From Bacillaceae bacterium SAS-127 (GTDB lineage: Bacteria > Bacillota > Bacilli > Bacillales > Domibacillaceae): 64,000 nt of DNA. The notes beneath the pieces are model-generated. The model saw nothing but the letters and a program-made list of their open reading frames with translations. It searched no databases and was not told the origin of the DNA. Position 1 is the first letter of the stretch; the number at the start of each line of letters is the position of its first letter. A program made the translations under genes and the position numbers. This document shows positions 50,396 through 58,903 of the stretch, in pieces. The DNA lies in NCBI GenBank assembly GCA_002261155.1, contig NKXN01000027.1, positions 1-64,000 on the forward strand. The letters are read 5' to 3'.

Positions 50396-50634
50396 GCTTA
50401 TCACCATCCTTTATTACATTATAAAGCTTATACAAAAATACCGCACTTATTCAAACAATCGGATACAGAAGTTTATTTAGTATTAAGTACATAGGGAAAT
50501 AGACTTTTGAAAAGGGAAGCAGCTATAGCTTCTTTTTTTGTTTTACTAGACAGACCATAAGAGCAAGAATGAGGACGAAATGGAGGTTGATTACTTGTTA
50601 AAATGGGTCCAACAAACAATTGGAGGGAAATCAA

Positions 50635-50947
50635 ATGAATAAGATTCAGGCATTCAATGAGCTGCATTTTTCAGATGAACTATTATTTCTAGGAAATGCT
50701 TGGGATTTGCTTTCGGCCGTAACGCTTGAAAGAGTTTGAAGAGATGAAAGAAATAACTATGAACGTAAATGCGCCACTCAATGTATTATCTTTACCTGCC
50801 CTAACCAATTGTAATAAGCTAAAAGAATTAGGTGTGAGGCGTTTTAGTTTTGGAAATGCCCTATCAGATAAAGTAATGGCTTATTTGGAAAATAATGCTA
50901 ATCAATTACTAGCATATATGGATACGTCTCATTTGTATGAGAGATAG
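50635..50947 (+). pseudogene. PEP mutase / isocitrate lyase family gene with internal deletion
   Basis: The first 33 codons (MNKIQAFNELHFSDELLFLGNAWDLLSA...) match the N-terminus of the PEP-mutase/isocitrate-lyase-like family and are preceded by TTGGAGGGA; a TGA stops them at 50737. The following frame (from about 50726) gives the C-terminus of the same family: APLNVLSLPALTNCNKLKELGVRRFSFGNALSDKVMAYLE. About 150 central codons, with the catalytic part, are missing, so the product cannot work. Confidence 0.75.
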
Positions 50948-50970
50948 TATAAGAGCAGAAGGGATGGTAG

Positions 50971-51555
50971 ATGGACATGGTGAATAATATCAATTTTACT
51001 TTTGAAGAGATGTGGGACAAAATTATCACCTGTGATCGTACATATGATGGTCTATTTTATACGGCAGTAAAAACAACGAAAATATACTGCCGCCCTTCTT
51101 GCAGATCGAGAAAGCCTAAAAAAGCGAATGTTGCATTTTACTATGATATCAATGAGGTTGAAGAAGCTGGTTTTCGCCCTTGTAAAAGATGTCAGCCAGA
51201 AGTTGAACATTCTCCACATGTTGAAACTGTCAAAAGAATCGTAGCTTTTTTAGTTAACCATTATAAACAACATTTGTTGTTAAAGGATGTAGCAGATAAT
51301 GTAGGCTTAAGTCCTTATTATCTTGAACGTTTATTTAAGCAAGAAACTTCTGAGACGCCACGTACCTATTTAGAAAAAATACGGGTTGATAAAGCCGCCC
51401 ATCTTCTTAAAAGTACCGCTATGACAAACATAGAAATTTGCTATGAGGTTGGCTTCCAAAGTCCTTCTAATTTTTATAAAGTGTTCCGGACTTTAAACAA
51501 CTGTTCACCTAGCGAGTATAGAAGGGGATTCCAGAATGAATTGGATGGATCATGA
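50971..51555 (+). CDS. adaA: Methylphosphotriester-DNA methyltransferase / transcriptional activator AdaA
   Basis: 194 residues. N-terminal Ada zinc domain with four cysteines (CRPSC at about 43-47, then CKRC at about 74-77), of which the first takes the methyl group from phosphotriesters, and a C-terminal AraC-type helix-turn-helix pair (about 95-190; LLLKDVADNVGLSPYYLERLFKQ). When methylated it activates the ada operon. adaB follows 23 nt later. Two start ATGs lie two codons apart; the first is listed. Confidence 0.94.
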   Translation: MDMVNNINFTFEEMWDKIITCDRTYDGLFYTAVKTTKIYCRPSCRSRKPKKANVAFYYDINEVEEAGFRPCKRCQPEVEHSPHVETVKRIVAFLVNHYKQHLLLKDVADNVGLSPYYLERLFKQETSETPRTYLEKIRVDKAAHLLKSTAMTNIEICYEVGFQSPSNFYKVFRTLNNCSPSEYRRGFQNELDGS

Positions 51556-51578
51556 ATCTTATCTATGGAGGTCATTAT

Positions 51579-52073
51579 ATGACAAAAAATTATAAAGTAG
51601 ATTATGAATCACCGATTGGAATAATAGAAATAATTAGTACTGATGAAGTTATACGTTCTATTATGTTTTTTGAAAGGGATAAAAAAGAGACTTTGCGATC
51701 AGTTGAAGTTGACCTTCCATTGGTTTTAACAGAATGCTACAAGCAACTTGATGAATATTTCAACGGGTGTCGTCAACAATTCACACTCCCATATGAATAT
51801 GTAGGGACTGACTTTCAAAAAACAGTATGGGACGCTTTAACCCAAATACCTTACGCTAAAACTGTATCTTATATGGACATAGCTACTGCTATCGGAAATG
51901 AAAAAGCGGTTAGAGCCGTCGGGAGTTCGAATGGTAGAAATAAGTTAAGCATTGTCATTCCTTGTCATCGAGTTATTGGTTCCACAGGAAAATTGACTGG
52001 TTATGCAGGAGGTCTATGGAGAAAGGAATGGCTGCTTCAGCATGAGAAATCTATTAAAAATAAAAATGCTTAA
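51579..52073 (+). CDS. adaB: Methylated-DNA-[protein]-cysteine S-methyltransferase AdaB
   Basis: 164 residues. The active-site signature IPCHRVIG (about 134-141) of O6-alkylguanine-DNA alkyltransferase, with the conserved TVSYMDIATAIGNEKAVRAVGSS helix-turn-helix. It transfers the alkyl group to its cysteine and is used up. ATG 51579 follows TGGAGGTC; an in-frame ATG at 51552 would add nine residues and overlap adaA. Forms the adaAB operon as in B. subtilis. Confidence 0.94.
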   Translation: MTKNYKVDYESPIGIIEIISTDEVIRSIMFFERDKKETLRSVEVDLPLVLTECYKQLDEYFNGCRQQFTLPYEYVGTDFQKTVWDALTQIPYAKTVSYMDIATAIGNEKAVRAVGSSNGRNKLSIVIPCHRVIGSTGKLTGYAGGLWRKEWLLQHEKSIKNKNA

Positions 52074-52171
52074 AAAGTAGTTTACCATTTAAAAAATAAC
52101 AAATGCACACCGAAGAAACGCCTATGACTAATAGCGAGGATGTATAAACTAAGGGTAAGGAGAGGTTTATA

Positions 52172-52642
52172 GTGGAGATTAATATACCAGGAAGAGGACT
52201 CATAAAAATTAAAAATCTGTTATTAGACTACAATGGAACTATAGCTTGTGATGGTAAAGTTATTCCTTCAGTAAAAGAGAAAATAGAGGCTATTAATAAA
52301 AAAGGAATAAGAGTACAGTTAGTAACTGCTGATACTCATGGTACTGCAAGCAGTCAATGTGTTAATATGCCTATTGAAATACAGGTATTTGATAACTCAA
52401 ATGCTGCAGAAAATAAAAGAGAAATTGCAGAAAAACTTGGAGCAGAACAATGCATATGTATTGGAAATGGGTTTAATGATGGACAAATGTTTGAAGCTTG
52501 CGGCATATCAATTATAGTAATCGGGGAAGAAGGATGTTCCGCAAAATCTTTATTGAAAGCTGACATTGTATGCAAGAATATTGAAGAAGCTTTTGATTTG
52601 ATATTGAAACCAAATAGAATCATTGCAACTTTAAGAGGATAA
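52172..52642 (+). CDS. HAD-superfamily protein resembling a soluble P-type ATPase domain
   Basis: 156 residues from GTG behind AAGGAGAGG. Motif I LLLDYNGT (about 15-22), motif III Lys in ENKREIA and motif IV GNGFNDGQMF place it in the HAD phosphatase fold; small proteins like this are called 'soluble P-type ATPase-like'. The second aspartate of motif I is replaced by Asn (DYNGT), so activity may be altered; the substrate is unknown. It follows adaB by 98 nt. Confidence 0.75.
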   Translation: MEINIPGRGLIKIKNLLLDYNGTIACDGKVIPSVKEKIEAINKKGIRVQLVTADTHGTASSQCVNMPIEIQVFDNSNAAENKREIAEKLGAEQCICIGNGFNDGQMFEACGISIIVIGEEGCSAKSLLKADIVCKNIEEAFDLILKPNRIIATLRG

Positions 52643-52723
52643 AATATTCTCAATAATAGCTAGACAGCGTAGTAGTACTGGTTCAGACTTTTCTAAAATT
52701 AATTTTTCTTGGAGGTAAACCGT

Positions 52724-53482
52724 ATGGGAGCTTGGGGAGTAGCCATTTTATCGGATGATATAGCTGAGAATGTTAGTTTTAGATATAAAGATTTATTAGG
52801 CGATCGTTATTCAAACGAAGAGGCGAGCAGGATCGTGATTGAAGAATTTCAAAGTGAATTAGATGATGATGAAATCTCGATTTTTTGGCTATCATTTGCT
52901 TTAATTCAATGGAAATTAGGAAGACTTCAAGAGGAAGTGAGAGATAAAGCCCTTCATATTATTGAGAGTGAGGCGGATCTTGCACGTTGGGAAGAAGAAC
53001 CTAAATTGAAGAAGAAACGCGTAGCTGTTTTGTCTAAACTAAAAGAACAGCTCCTTTCTCCGCAACCAAAAGCCAAAAAAGTACGAAAGAGATTTGTGGT
53101 GGATACGCATTTAAAAGCTGGTGATGCTGTTAGTTATCAATTGTTGTCAGGAGATTATATCATTCTTAAAGTCATAGGGGTCATTGAACGATGGACTGGA
53201 GATATGTATCCTCTTTTTGAAATGTGTGATTGGAAGGGGAAAGACATTCTATCAAAAGAACGAATAAATCAGCTAGAATTAAAGAAATGGACTTGGGAAA
53301 ACGGAAAGCAGGAGTTGACAAGACTAGCTATCTTCCCAGCAGGTAAAAGAGATGATCCGGCTACAAGAATGAGGATAGTAGCAGAGGGTGTCCATCTTAT
53401 ATTAGATCTGGAAGAGCCGTATACTTTATTAACTTGGAAAGAATTTGATGATGTTTTGGATGAGTTTTATCATTATAAATAA
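52724..53482 (+). CDS. DUF4259 domain-containing protein
   Basis: 252 residues from ATG 52724 after TTGGAGGTAAA. The start MGAWGVAILSDDIAENV is the DUF4259 signature; the second half (about 125-250) is an extra beta-rich region containing GDAVSYQLLSGDYIILKVIGV. Related proteins are often found in or near mobile and defence regions, sometimes as immunity-type proteins, but no function is shown. It stands alone, with its own terminator. Confidence 0.7.
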   Translation: MGAWGVAILSDDIAENVSFRYKDLLGDRYSNEEASRIVIEEFQSELDDDEISIFWLSFALIQWKLGRLQEEVRDKALHIIESEADLARWEEEPKLKKKRVAVLSKLKEQLLSPQPKAKKVRKRFVVDTHLKAGDAVSYQLLSGDYIILKVIGVIERWTGDMYPLFEMCDWKGKDILSKERINQLELKKWTWENGKQELTRLAIFPAGKRDDPATRMRIVAEGVHLILDLEEPYTLLTWKEFDDVLDEFYHYK

Positions 53483-53545
53483 TGAACAAAGAAAAGTCGC
53501 TGTATTAATGTTAGCATAACAAATGTTCAAACTCATGAAACATAG

Positions 53546-53592
53546 GGCTGTTTAACGCCTATGAAAGTCAGATGTTAAACAGCCTTTATGAT
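53546..53592 (+). terminator. Terminator after the DUF4259 gene
   Basis: GGCTGTTTAAC and GTTAAACAGCC are perfect 11-bp arms around a 17-nt loop, then TTTATGATTTTTT. Confidence 0.85.
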
Positions 53593-53606
53593 TTTTTATC
53601 TAGTTG

Positions 53607-54668
53607 TTACTCTTTTAATCGAAGTGTTGCACTTACAGGGTTATGATCGCTATGTTCAAATTTCAAATCATGACCTTGAACGTTCACAATTTCTACGTTA
53701 GGGGAAACGATAAATCCATCGATAATGGTGACAAAGTTTTCTCCCTCTACATACTTCTTCACATCGTCACGAACGGTCCATACAGTTGGATCGACGGCCC
53801 ATTGGAATCCGCCTTCATTGAAATTCTTTGGTAGCTGCACTAACCACTCGGGCCAGTTCTTTTTAAATTCTGGGTCCTTTAATTGCACATCGGATAAAAG
53901 TTGGTTCCAATCTCCGCCAAGAACGACGTAATCGCCATTTTTATAATGCTCATTCATATAAGACTTTAAAAATTTGACTTGCTGACCTCTAATTTTTCCG
54001 CCTTTATCGTAAGCAGATAAATGAAGGTTAACTAACCTCAAAAACTTGCCATTTTCTACAGGGATTTTAAGCTCAACGATACAACGATCTAATTCAAATA
54101 ATCGCTTTGGCCAAGGCTCTTCACCTGGTAGCTGAAATCTCGTTGCTTCCTCTATTTTATAAGTGGAAAAAGAGCTTAAACCAGCTTCCACAGATCCCAT
54201 TGGCTTTTGAATCGGGACGGGCACCCATTGAGAATTGTAATTGAATGCAAATGTCGATGCATACCCTTTTAACCCCTTTTCCATATAATCTAATTGATTA
54301 ATATTATAAGAGCGTAGAGCCTTTGTATCTACTTCTTGAAGCAACAGAAAATCTGATTTCTCTGTTTGCATGAATTGAAGCATGTGCTTTAAATTTTCTT
54401 CCGTTTGCTCTTTGCTACTAGAACGAGACCCTTTGCCTCCGTCCATAAAGAAATCTTGCTCTTTATCTAAGCCAGCATAGCCAATATTAAATGTGGTCGT
54501 TTTAAACGGTTCTCCAACCTTTAATACTTTTTCTGTATTAGCTGTTACTTGCATTTTTTCAACGTTTTCATGCTTCTTATTTGTAATCGTCATATAGGCT
54601 AAAAATCCGCCTAAACCTCCTAGAACAATTCCGATTAAAACAAGTAATACTTTTAGTAATTTTTTCAC
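53607..54668 (-). CDS. Endonuclease/exonuclease/phosphatase family protein, membrane-anchored
   Basis: 353 residues. An N-terminal signal anchor (about 5-27), then an EEP fold with the metal and catalytic motifs: FNIGYAG, LLLQEVD (about 113-119), NLHLSAYDKGG, GGDWNQ (about 250-255) and the final SDHNPVSATL. The group includes DNases, phospholipase-C-like and inositol phosphatases; which substrate is used outside the membrane cannot be told. Monocistronic, with weakly supported promoter. Confidence 0.85.
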   Translation of the reverse strand: MKKLLKVLLVLIGIVLGGLGGFLAYMTITNKKHENVEKMQVTANTEKVLKVGEPFKTTTFNIGYAGLDKEQDFFMDGGKGSRSSSKEQTEENLKHMLQFMQTEKSDFLLLQEVDTKALRSYNINQLDYMEKGLKGYASTFAFNYNSQWVPVPIQKPMGSVEAGLSSFSTYKIEEATRFQLPGEEPWPKRLFELDRCIVELKIPVENGKFLRLVNLHLSAYDKGGKIRGQQVKFLKSYMNEHYKNGDYVVLGGDWNQLLSDVQLKDPEFKKNWPEWLVQLPKNFNEGGFQWAVDPTVWTVRDDVKKYVEGENFVTIIDGFIVSPNVEIVNVQGHDLKFEHSDHNPVSATLRLKE

Positions 54669-54783
54669 TTTGTAAGCTCCTGTGATGTTTTATTAAATAT
54701 AGTGCATGTTTCATAGTATATGATACAAAGTTTGCATTCAAGCCTAATTATTAGTGAAACTTCAAATAAAAAACACAAAAAAT

Positions 54784-54812
54784 CCACTGCAGATCACTAG
54801 ATCATACAGTGG
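54784..54812 (-). terminator. ahpC-ahpF terminator
   Basis: On the minus strand CCACTG and CAGTGG close an imperfect stem (with an inner GATC pairing), followed by ATTTTTTGTG, 17 nt past the ahpF stop. Confidence 0.75.
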
Positions 54813-54829
54813 CTTCTTCCTATTACTTA

Positions 54830-56359
54830 TTAATTTCGAATTAAATAATCAAACGCTCCTAAAGCGGCAGTTGCTCCAGATCCCATAGAGATAATGATTT
54901 GTTTGTATGCATTATCTGTACAGTCACCGGCAGCGAATACGCCAGGGATGTTTGTTGCGCCGCGTTTGTCAATGATGAGTTCACCCATGCGCGTACGTTC
55001 AAAATCATCACCTAACCAGTCTGTGTTAGGAACAAGACCGATTTGAACGAAGACACCTTCTAGTTCAATGTGGTGAACTTCTTCTGTTTCACGGTCGATG
55101 TAAGAAATACCGTTTACTTTGTCAGTACCTGTAATTTCTTTTGTTTGAACGTTCTTTAGAACTGTTACGTTCGGTAGGCTGTAAAGGCGCTCTTGCAAGA
55201 CTTTATCAGCTTTTAATTCTGACATGAATTCAAGAACGGTTACATGCTTAACGATACCTGCAAGGTCGATCGCTGCTTCGATACCGGAGTTACCACCGCC
55301 GATGACAGCTACGTGTTTTCCTTCGAATAACGGACCATCACAGTGTGGGCAGTAAGCGACACCTTTGTTTTTGAACTCTTGTTCACCAGGTACGCCTACG
55401 TTGCGCCAGCGAGCACCTGTCGAAAGGATGACAGCTTTACTTTTTAGTACGGCACCGTTCTCTAGTTCGATTTCAATTAGGTCTTTCTTTTCTAAGCGCT
55501 TGGCACGCTGTAAGTTCATGATATCTACGTCATATTCTTTGACGTGTTCTTCAAGGCTTGCGGCAAGCTTTGGACCTTCTGTTTGTTTCACACTAATGAA
55601 GTTTTCGATACTCATCGTGTCCATAATTTGACCGCCGAAGCGCTCAGCGACAATGCCTGTACGAATGCCTTTACGTGCTGCGTATACAGAGGCACTTGCA
55701 CCGGCTGGTCCGCCACCGACAACGAGTACATCAAATGGCTCTTTGTCAGCGAATGCTGATGCATCTGGACCTTCGCCCATCTTTGCTAGAATTTCTTCAA
55801 GCGTCATGCGGCCGCTGCTGAAAGCTTCACCGTTTAAGTAAACGGATGGTACAGCTAAGATGTCTTTGCTTTCGACTTCCTCTTTAAACGCCGCACCGTC
55901 AATCATTGTATGGGTAATGCCAGGGTTGAGAACGGTCATTAAGTTGAGTGCTTGTACAACATCAGGACAGTTGTGACAGCTCAAGCTAATGTAAGATTCG
56001 AAATGATAGTTGCCTTCGATCTTTTTCACTTGATCAATGACACTTTGTTCAACCTTTGGCGCTCTACCACTCACTTGTAGTAAAGCCAATACTAATGATG
56101 TGAATTCGTGTCCGAGAGGGATACCAGCGAAAGTAACCCCAGTATCTTCTCCGATGCGGTTCACGCTAAAACTCGGTGTTCTCTCTAAAGACGCTTTTTC
56201 AACTTTGATGTTAGGGGACATGGTAGCTAATTCGTCTACTAGAGCCACCATGTCGCGAGAAACGTCATCCGTTCCCGCGCTGACTTTGAGTAGTACATCC
56301 CCCTCCATCAGTTGAAGGTATTGTTCTAATTGTGCTTTAATATCTGCTTCTAGTATCAT
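54830..56359 (-). CDS. ahpF: Alkyl hydroperoxide reductase subunit F
   Basis: 509 residues. An N-terminal thioredoxin-like pair of domains with CHNC (about 128-131), an FAD/NAD(P)H domain like thioredoxin reductase with [15 protein letters not shown] (about 213-227), the redox pair CPHC (about 339-342) and [15 protein letters not shown]. It passes electrons from NADH to AhpC. It begins 13 nt after ahpC in the same operon. Confidence 0.97.
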   Translation of the reverse strand: MILEADIKAQLEQYLQLMEGDVLLKVSAGTDDVSRDMVALVDELATMSPNIKVEKASLERTPSFSVNRIGEDTGVTFAGIPLGHEFTSLVLALLQVSGRAPKVEQSVIDQVKKIEGNYHFESYISLSCHNCPDVVQALNLMTVLNPGITHTMIDGAAFKEEVESKDILAVPSVYLNGEAFSSGRMTLEEILAKMGEGPDASAFADKEPFDVLVVGGGPAGASASVYAARKGIRTGIVAERFGGQIMDTMSIENFISVKQTEGPKLAASLEEHVKEYDVDIMNLQRAKRLEKKDLIEIELENGAVLKSKAVILSTGARWRNVGVPGEQEFKNKGVAYCPHCDGPLFEGKHVAVIGGGNSGIEAAIDLAGIVKHVTVLEFMSELKADKVLQERLYSLPNVTVLKNVQTKEITGTDKVNGISYIDRETEEVHHIELEGVFVQIGLVPNTDWLGDDFERTRMGELIIDKRGATNIPGVFAAGDCTDNAYKQIIISMGSGATAALGAFDYLIRN

Positions 56360-56372
56360 GGATTTCTACTCC

Positions 56373-56936
56373 TTAAATTTTACCTACAAGATCAAGGCTT
56401 GGTTTAAGTGTTGCGCCACCTTCTTGCCATTTAGCAGGGCAAACTTCACCTGGGTTGTTGCGAACGTATTGTGCTGCTTTAATTTTGCCAACAAGTGTGC
56501 TTGCATCACGGCCGATGCCACCTGCGTTAATTTCAAGAGCTTGTACGATACCATCTGGATCGATGATGAAAGTACCGCGATCAGCAAGACCTGTTTCTTC
56601 ATCTAATACATCGAAGTTGCGAGAGATTTTTTGTGATGGGTCACCGATCATAATGTATTCGATTTTGCCGATAGCTTCTGAATGATCATGCCATGCTTTA
56701 TGTGTGAAATGAGTGTCTGTTGAAACAGAGTATACTTCAACGCCAAGTTCTTTTAGAGTTGCATATTGGTTTTGAAGATCTTCAAGCTCTGTAGGACAAA
56801 CGAATGTGAAATCTGCTGGGTAGAAGCAAACTACGCTCCATTTTCCTTTAAAGTTTTCTTCTGTTACATCGATAAATTGACCGTTTTGAAAAGCAGATGC
56901 TTGGAATGGTTGTACTTCTTTTCCGATTAGAGACAT
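56373..56936 (-). CDS. ahpC: Alkyl hydroperoxide reductase subunit C (peroxiredoxin)
   Basis: 187 residues, a typical 2-Cys peroxiredoxin: peroxidatic Cys in [13 protein letters not shown] (Cys47) and resolving Cys in [11 protein letters not shown] (about 166). It reduces hydrogen peroxide and organic peroxides. TAGGAGGAACATTT precedes ATG. First gene of ahpC-ahpF, with a PerR-like box between promoter and start. Confidence 0.98.
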   Translation of the reverse strand: MSLIGKEVQPFQASAFQNGQFIDVTEENFKGKWSVVCFYPADFTFVCPTELEDLQNQYATLKELGVEVYSVSTDTHFTHKAWHDHSEAIGKIEYIMIGDPSQKISRNFDVLDEETGLADRGTFIIDPDGIVQALEINAGGIGRDASTLVGKIKAAQYVRNNPGEVCPAKWQEGGATLKPSLDLVGKI

Positions 56937-56979
56937 AATAAATGTTCCTCCTAATGAGTTTTTAATTTTTATTAGTTAT

Positions 56980-56994
56980 TAATAATAATTCTAA
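56980..56994 (-). promoter_or_regulatory. Candidate PerR box of ahpCF
   Basis: On the minus strand TTAGAATTATTATTA matches 13 of 15 positions of the PerR box TTATAATNATTATAA, and it lies just downstream of the promoter where PerR would block transcription. ahpCF is a PerR target in B. subtilis. AT-rich surroundings reduce certainty. Confidence 0.6.
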
Positions 56995-57005
56995 TTACAA
57001 ATTTA

Positions 57006-57033
57006 TTATTATATATCCTGCATTGTTTGTCAA
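57006..57033 (-). promoter_or_regulatory. ahpC promoter
   Basis: On the minus strand TTGACA (57028-57033), 16-nt spacer, TAATAA (57006-57011). The rest of 57034-57385 contains no gene I can support; it holds a 16-bp perfect palindrome AATTACAATTGTAATT (57144-57159). Confidence 0.6.
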
Positions 57034-57385
57034 GGGAAAACAAGCGATTTTCTGCTGGATTTAATAGGTGTTGCGAATTCAAGCTTGCTGCTGTCGTTAG
57101 AAAAGGGCTATAAATGGCTTTGACGGGTAAAAAGTTAATTTTCAATTACAATTGTAATTTCTCAATCAATCGTCACTTAAGGTCGCTTATACAAGTAATG
57201 TTTTGGGTGATCACTCCTTTCAATAAAAGAGCATATTCTTTACGAAACATCTCCACTATTGAACAGTTGCTACTATACTTAAGACCATACATTCAGTGTA
57301 TAATAAATTGGCAGAAGTATACATTAAAAAGGATGATATGCTGATCATGGCTGTCATGATTAGAGTAAACAAAAAAGGAGCATTT

Positions 57386-58852
57386 ATGACAAATAATAAA
57401 GAAATAGGATGGAACTTTGATAATAGTTACGCCCATTTGCCGAAATCATTTTTTTCTCGTACGAATCCAGATCCAGTGAATGCACCGAAATTGGTCATTT
57501 TTAATGAAGAGTTAGCTACTTCACTTGGACTGGATGTTCAAGCATTGCGAGGTGAAGAGGGGGTAGCGGTGTTTGCCGGGAATGAGATTCCTGAAGGAGC
57601 ATCCCCGCTTGCTCAAGCTTACGCGGGGCATCAGTTTGGTCATTTTACGATGTTAGGGGATGGCCGAGCGGTGTTATTAGGCGAGCAGATCACGCCTCAG
57701 GATGAGAGAGTGGATATTCAGCTGAAAGGGCCTGGTCGAACGCCCTATTCTCGTGGGGGTGACGGTCGAGCGGCACTTGGGCCGATGCTGCGGGAATATA
57801 TTATTAGTGAAGCGATGCATGCGCTTGGCGTTCCGACAACTCGCAGTTTAGCTGTAGTGGCAACGGGGGAGCCGGTATTCCGTGAAACAGAGCTATCTGG
57901 TGCGGTGTTAACTCGTGTAGCGTCCAGTCATTTGCGTGTTGGCACGTTTCAATATGTAGCTAATTGGGGCACGGTGGAGCAGCTTCAGACATTAGTTGAT
58001 TACACATTAAAGCGCCATTTCCCTGAGGTGGAAGAGCAGGAGAATCACGCTCTTGCTCTGCTTCAAGAAGTAATCAAGCGTCAGGCGGAGCTGGTTGCCA
58101 AATGGCAGCTCGTTGGCTTTGTTCATGGGGTGATGAACACGGACAATATGACGATTAGTGGCGAAACGATTGATTATGGACCTTGTGCTTTTATGGATGG
58201 GTATAATTTGGCGACGGTGTTTAGCTCTATTGATAGGCAAGGGCGCTATGCGTATGGCAATCAACCGAGCATGGCTGGGTGGAATTTAACACGATTTGCT
58301 GAGGCACTATTGCCGCTGTTGCACGAAGATCAAGAGCAGGCGATCGAATTGGCGGAAGGGAAGCTGTCCGATTTTCCAAGGTTGTTTCATGAGCATTGGT
58401 TTGCGGGCATGAGAGCGAAATTAGGGCTATTTAATGAAGAAACAGAAGATAAGGCTCTGATTGATAACCTCCTCAAGATGATGCATGAGCATCGAGCGGA
58501 TTATACGAATACGTTCCGTGCATTCACTTTAAATCAGCCAGAAGATACAGTTTTATTTGGCACTGCGGAATTTACTGAGTGGTATCAGCAATGGCAGGAG
58601 AGACTAGGCAGACAGCAAGAATCGAAAGCCGCTTCCAATGAATTGATGCGTAGTAGCAACCCTGCTATTATTCCAAGGAATCACCGAGTGGAAGAAGCAC
58701 TTGAAGCAGCGGTGGAGCAAGGGGATTATAGCGTGATGGAGCGACTTGTAGCTGTTCTTTCCGATCCTTATGCGTATTCTTCGGAGCAAGTTGAATATTG
58801 TACGTTACCAGCTCCATCTGGGAAGCCTTATCAGACGTTTTGTGGTACTTGA
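57386..58852 (+). CDS. selO: Protein adenylyltransferase SelO (YdiU)
   Basis: 488 residues. A pseudokinase-fold enzyme that transfers AMP to protein Ser/Thr/Tyr, known from E. coli SelO in redox homeostasis. Characteristic [47 protein letters not shown], and the catalytic stretch [28 protein letters not shown] are intact; ends in KPYQTFCGT. Start ATG 57386 follows AAAGGAGC; an upstream extension of 30 residues is not family-like. A possible -10 TATAAT is at 57299. Confidence 0.93.
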   Translation: MTNNKEIGWNFDNSYAHLPKSFFSRTNPDPVNAPKLVIFNEELATSLGLDVQALRGEEGVAVFAGNEIPEGASPLAQAYAGHQFGHFTMLGDGRAVLLGEQITPQDERVDIQLKGPGRTPYSRGGDGRAALGPMLREYIISEAMHALGVPTTRSLAVVATGEPVFRETELSGAVLTRVASSHLRVGTFQYVANWGTVEQLQTLVDYTLKRHFPEVEEQENHALALLQEVIKRQAELVAKWQLVGFVHGVMNTDNMTISGETIDYGPCAFMDGYNLATVFSSIDRQGRYAYGNQPSMAGWNLTRFAEALLPLLHEDQEQAIELAEGKLSDFPRLFHEHWFAGMRAKLGLFNEETEDKALIDNLLKMMHEHRADYTNTFRAFTLNQPEDTVLFGTAEFTEWYQQWQERLGRQQESKAASNELMRSSNPAIIPRNHRVEEALEAAVEQGDYSVMERLVAVLSDPYAYSSEQVEYCTLPAPSGKPYQTFCGT

Positions 58853-58863
58853 TAAGCATGAAA

Positions 58864-58896
58864 AACCCTACGAGGTGAATCATCACCTTGTAGGGT
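58864..58896 (-). terminator. RND exporter gene terminator (facing selO)
   Basis: AACCCTAC-n-GTAGGGTT with an inner GAGGTG/CACCTT pairing gives a 14-bp stem. On the minus strand it is followed by TTTTTC; it lies between the convergent selO and RND genes and may serve both. Confidence 0.85.
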
Positions 58897-58903
58897 TACT
58901 TCG

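Noticed and set aside
47206-50450. CRISPR array or cas genes near the defence genes
   Set aside because: No regularly spaced repeats and no Cas-like protein in the window.
57114-57344. 76-codon frame between ahpC and selO
   Set aside because: No ribosome site, no recognisable domain, low complexity; the palindrome inside it suggests regulatory DNA.
57386-58852. SelO seemed truncated at first sight
   Set aside because: The C-terminal KPYQTFCGT is the family end, and length (488) is normal.
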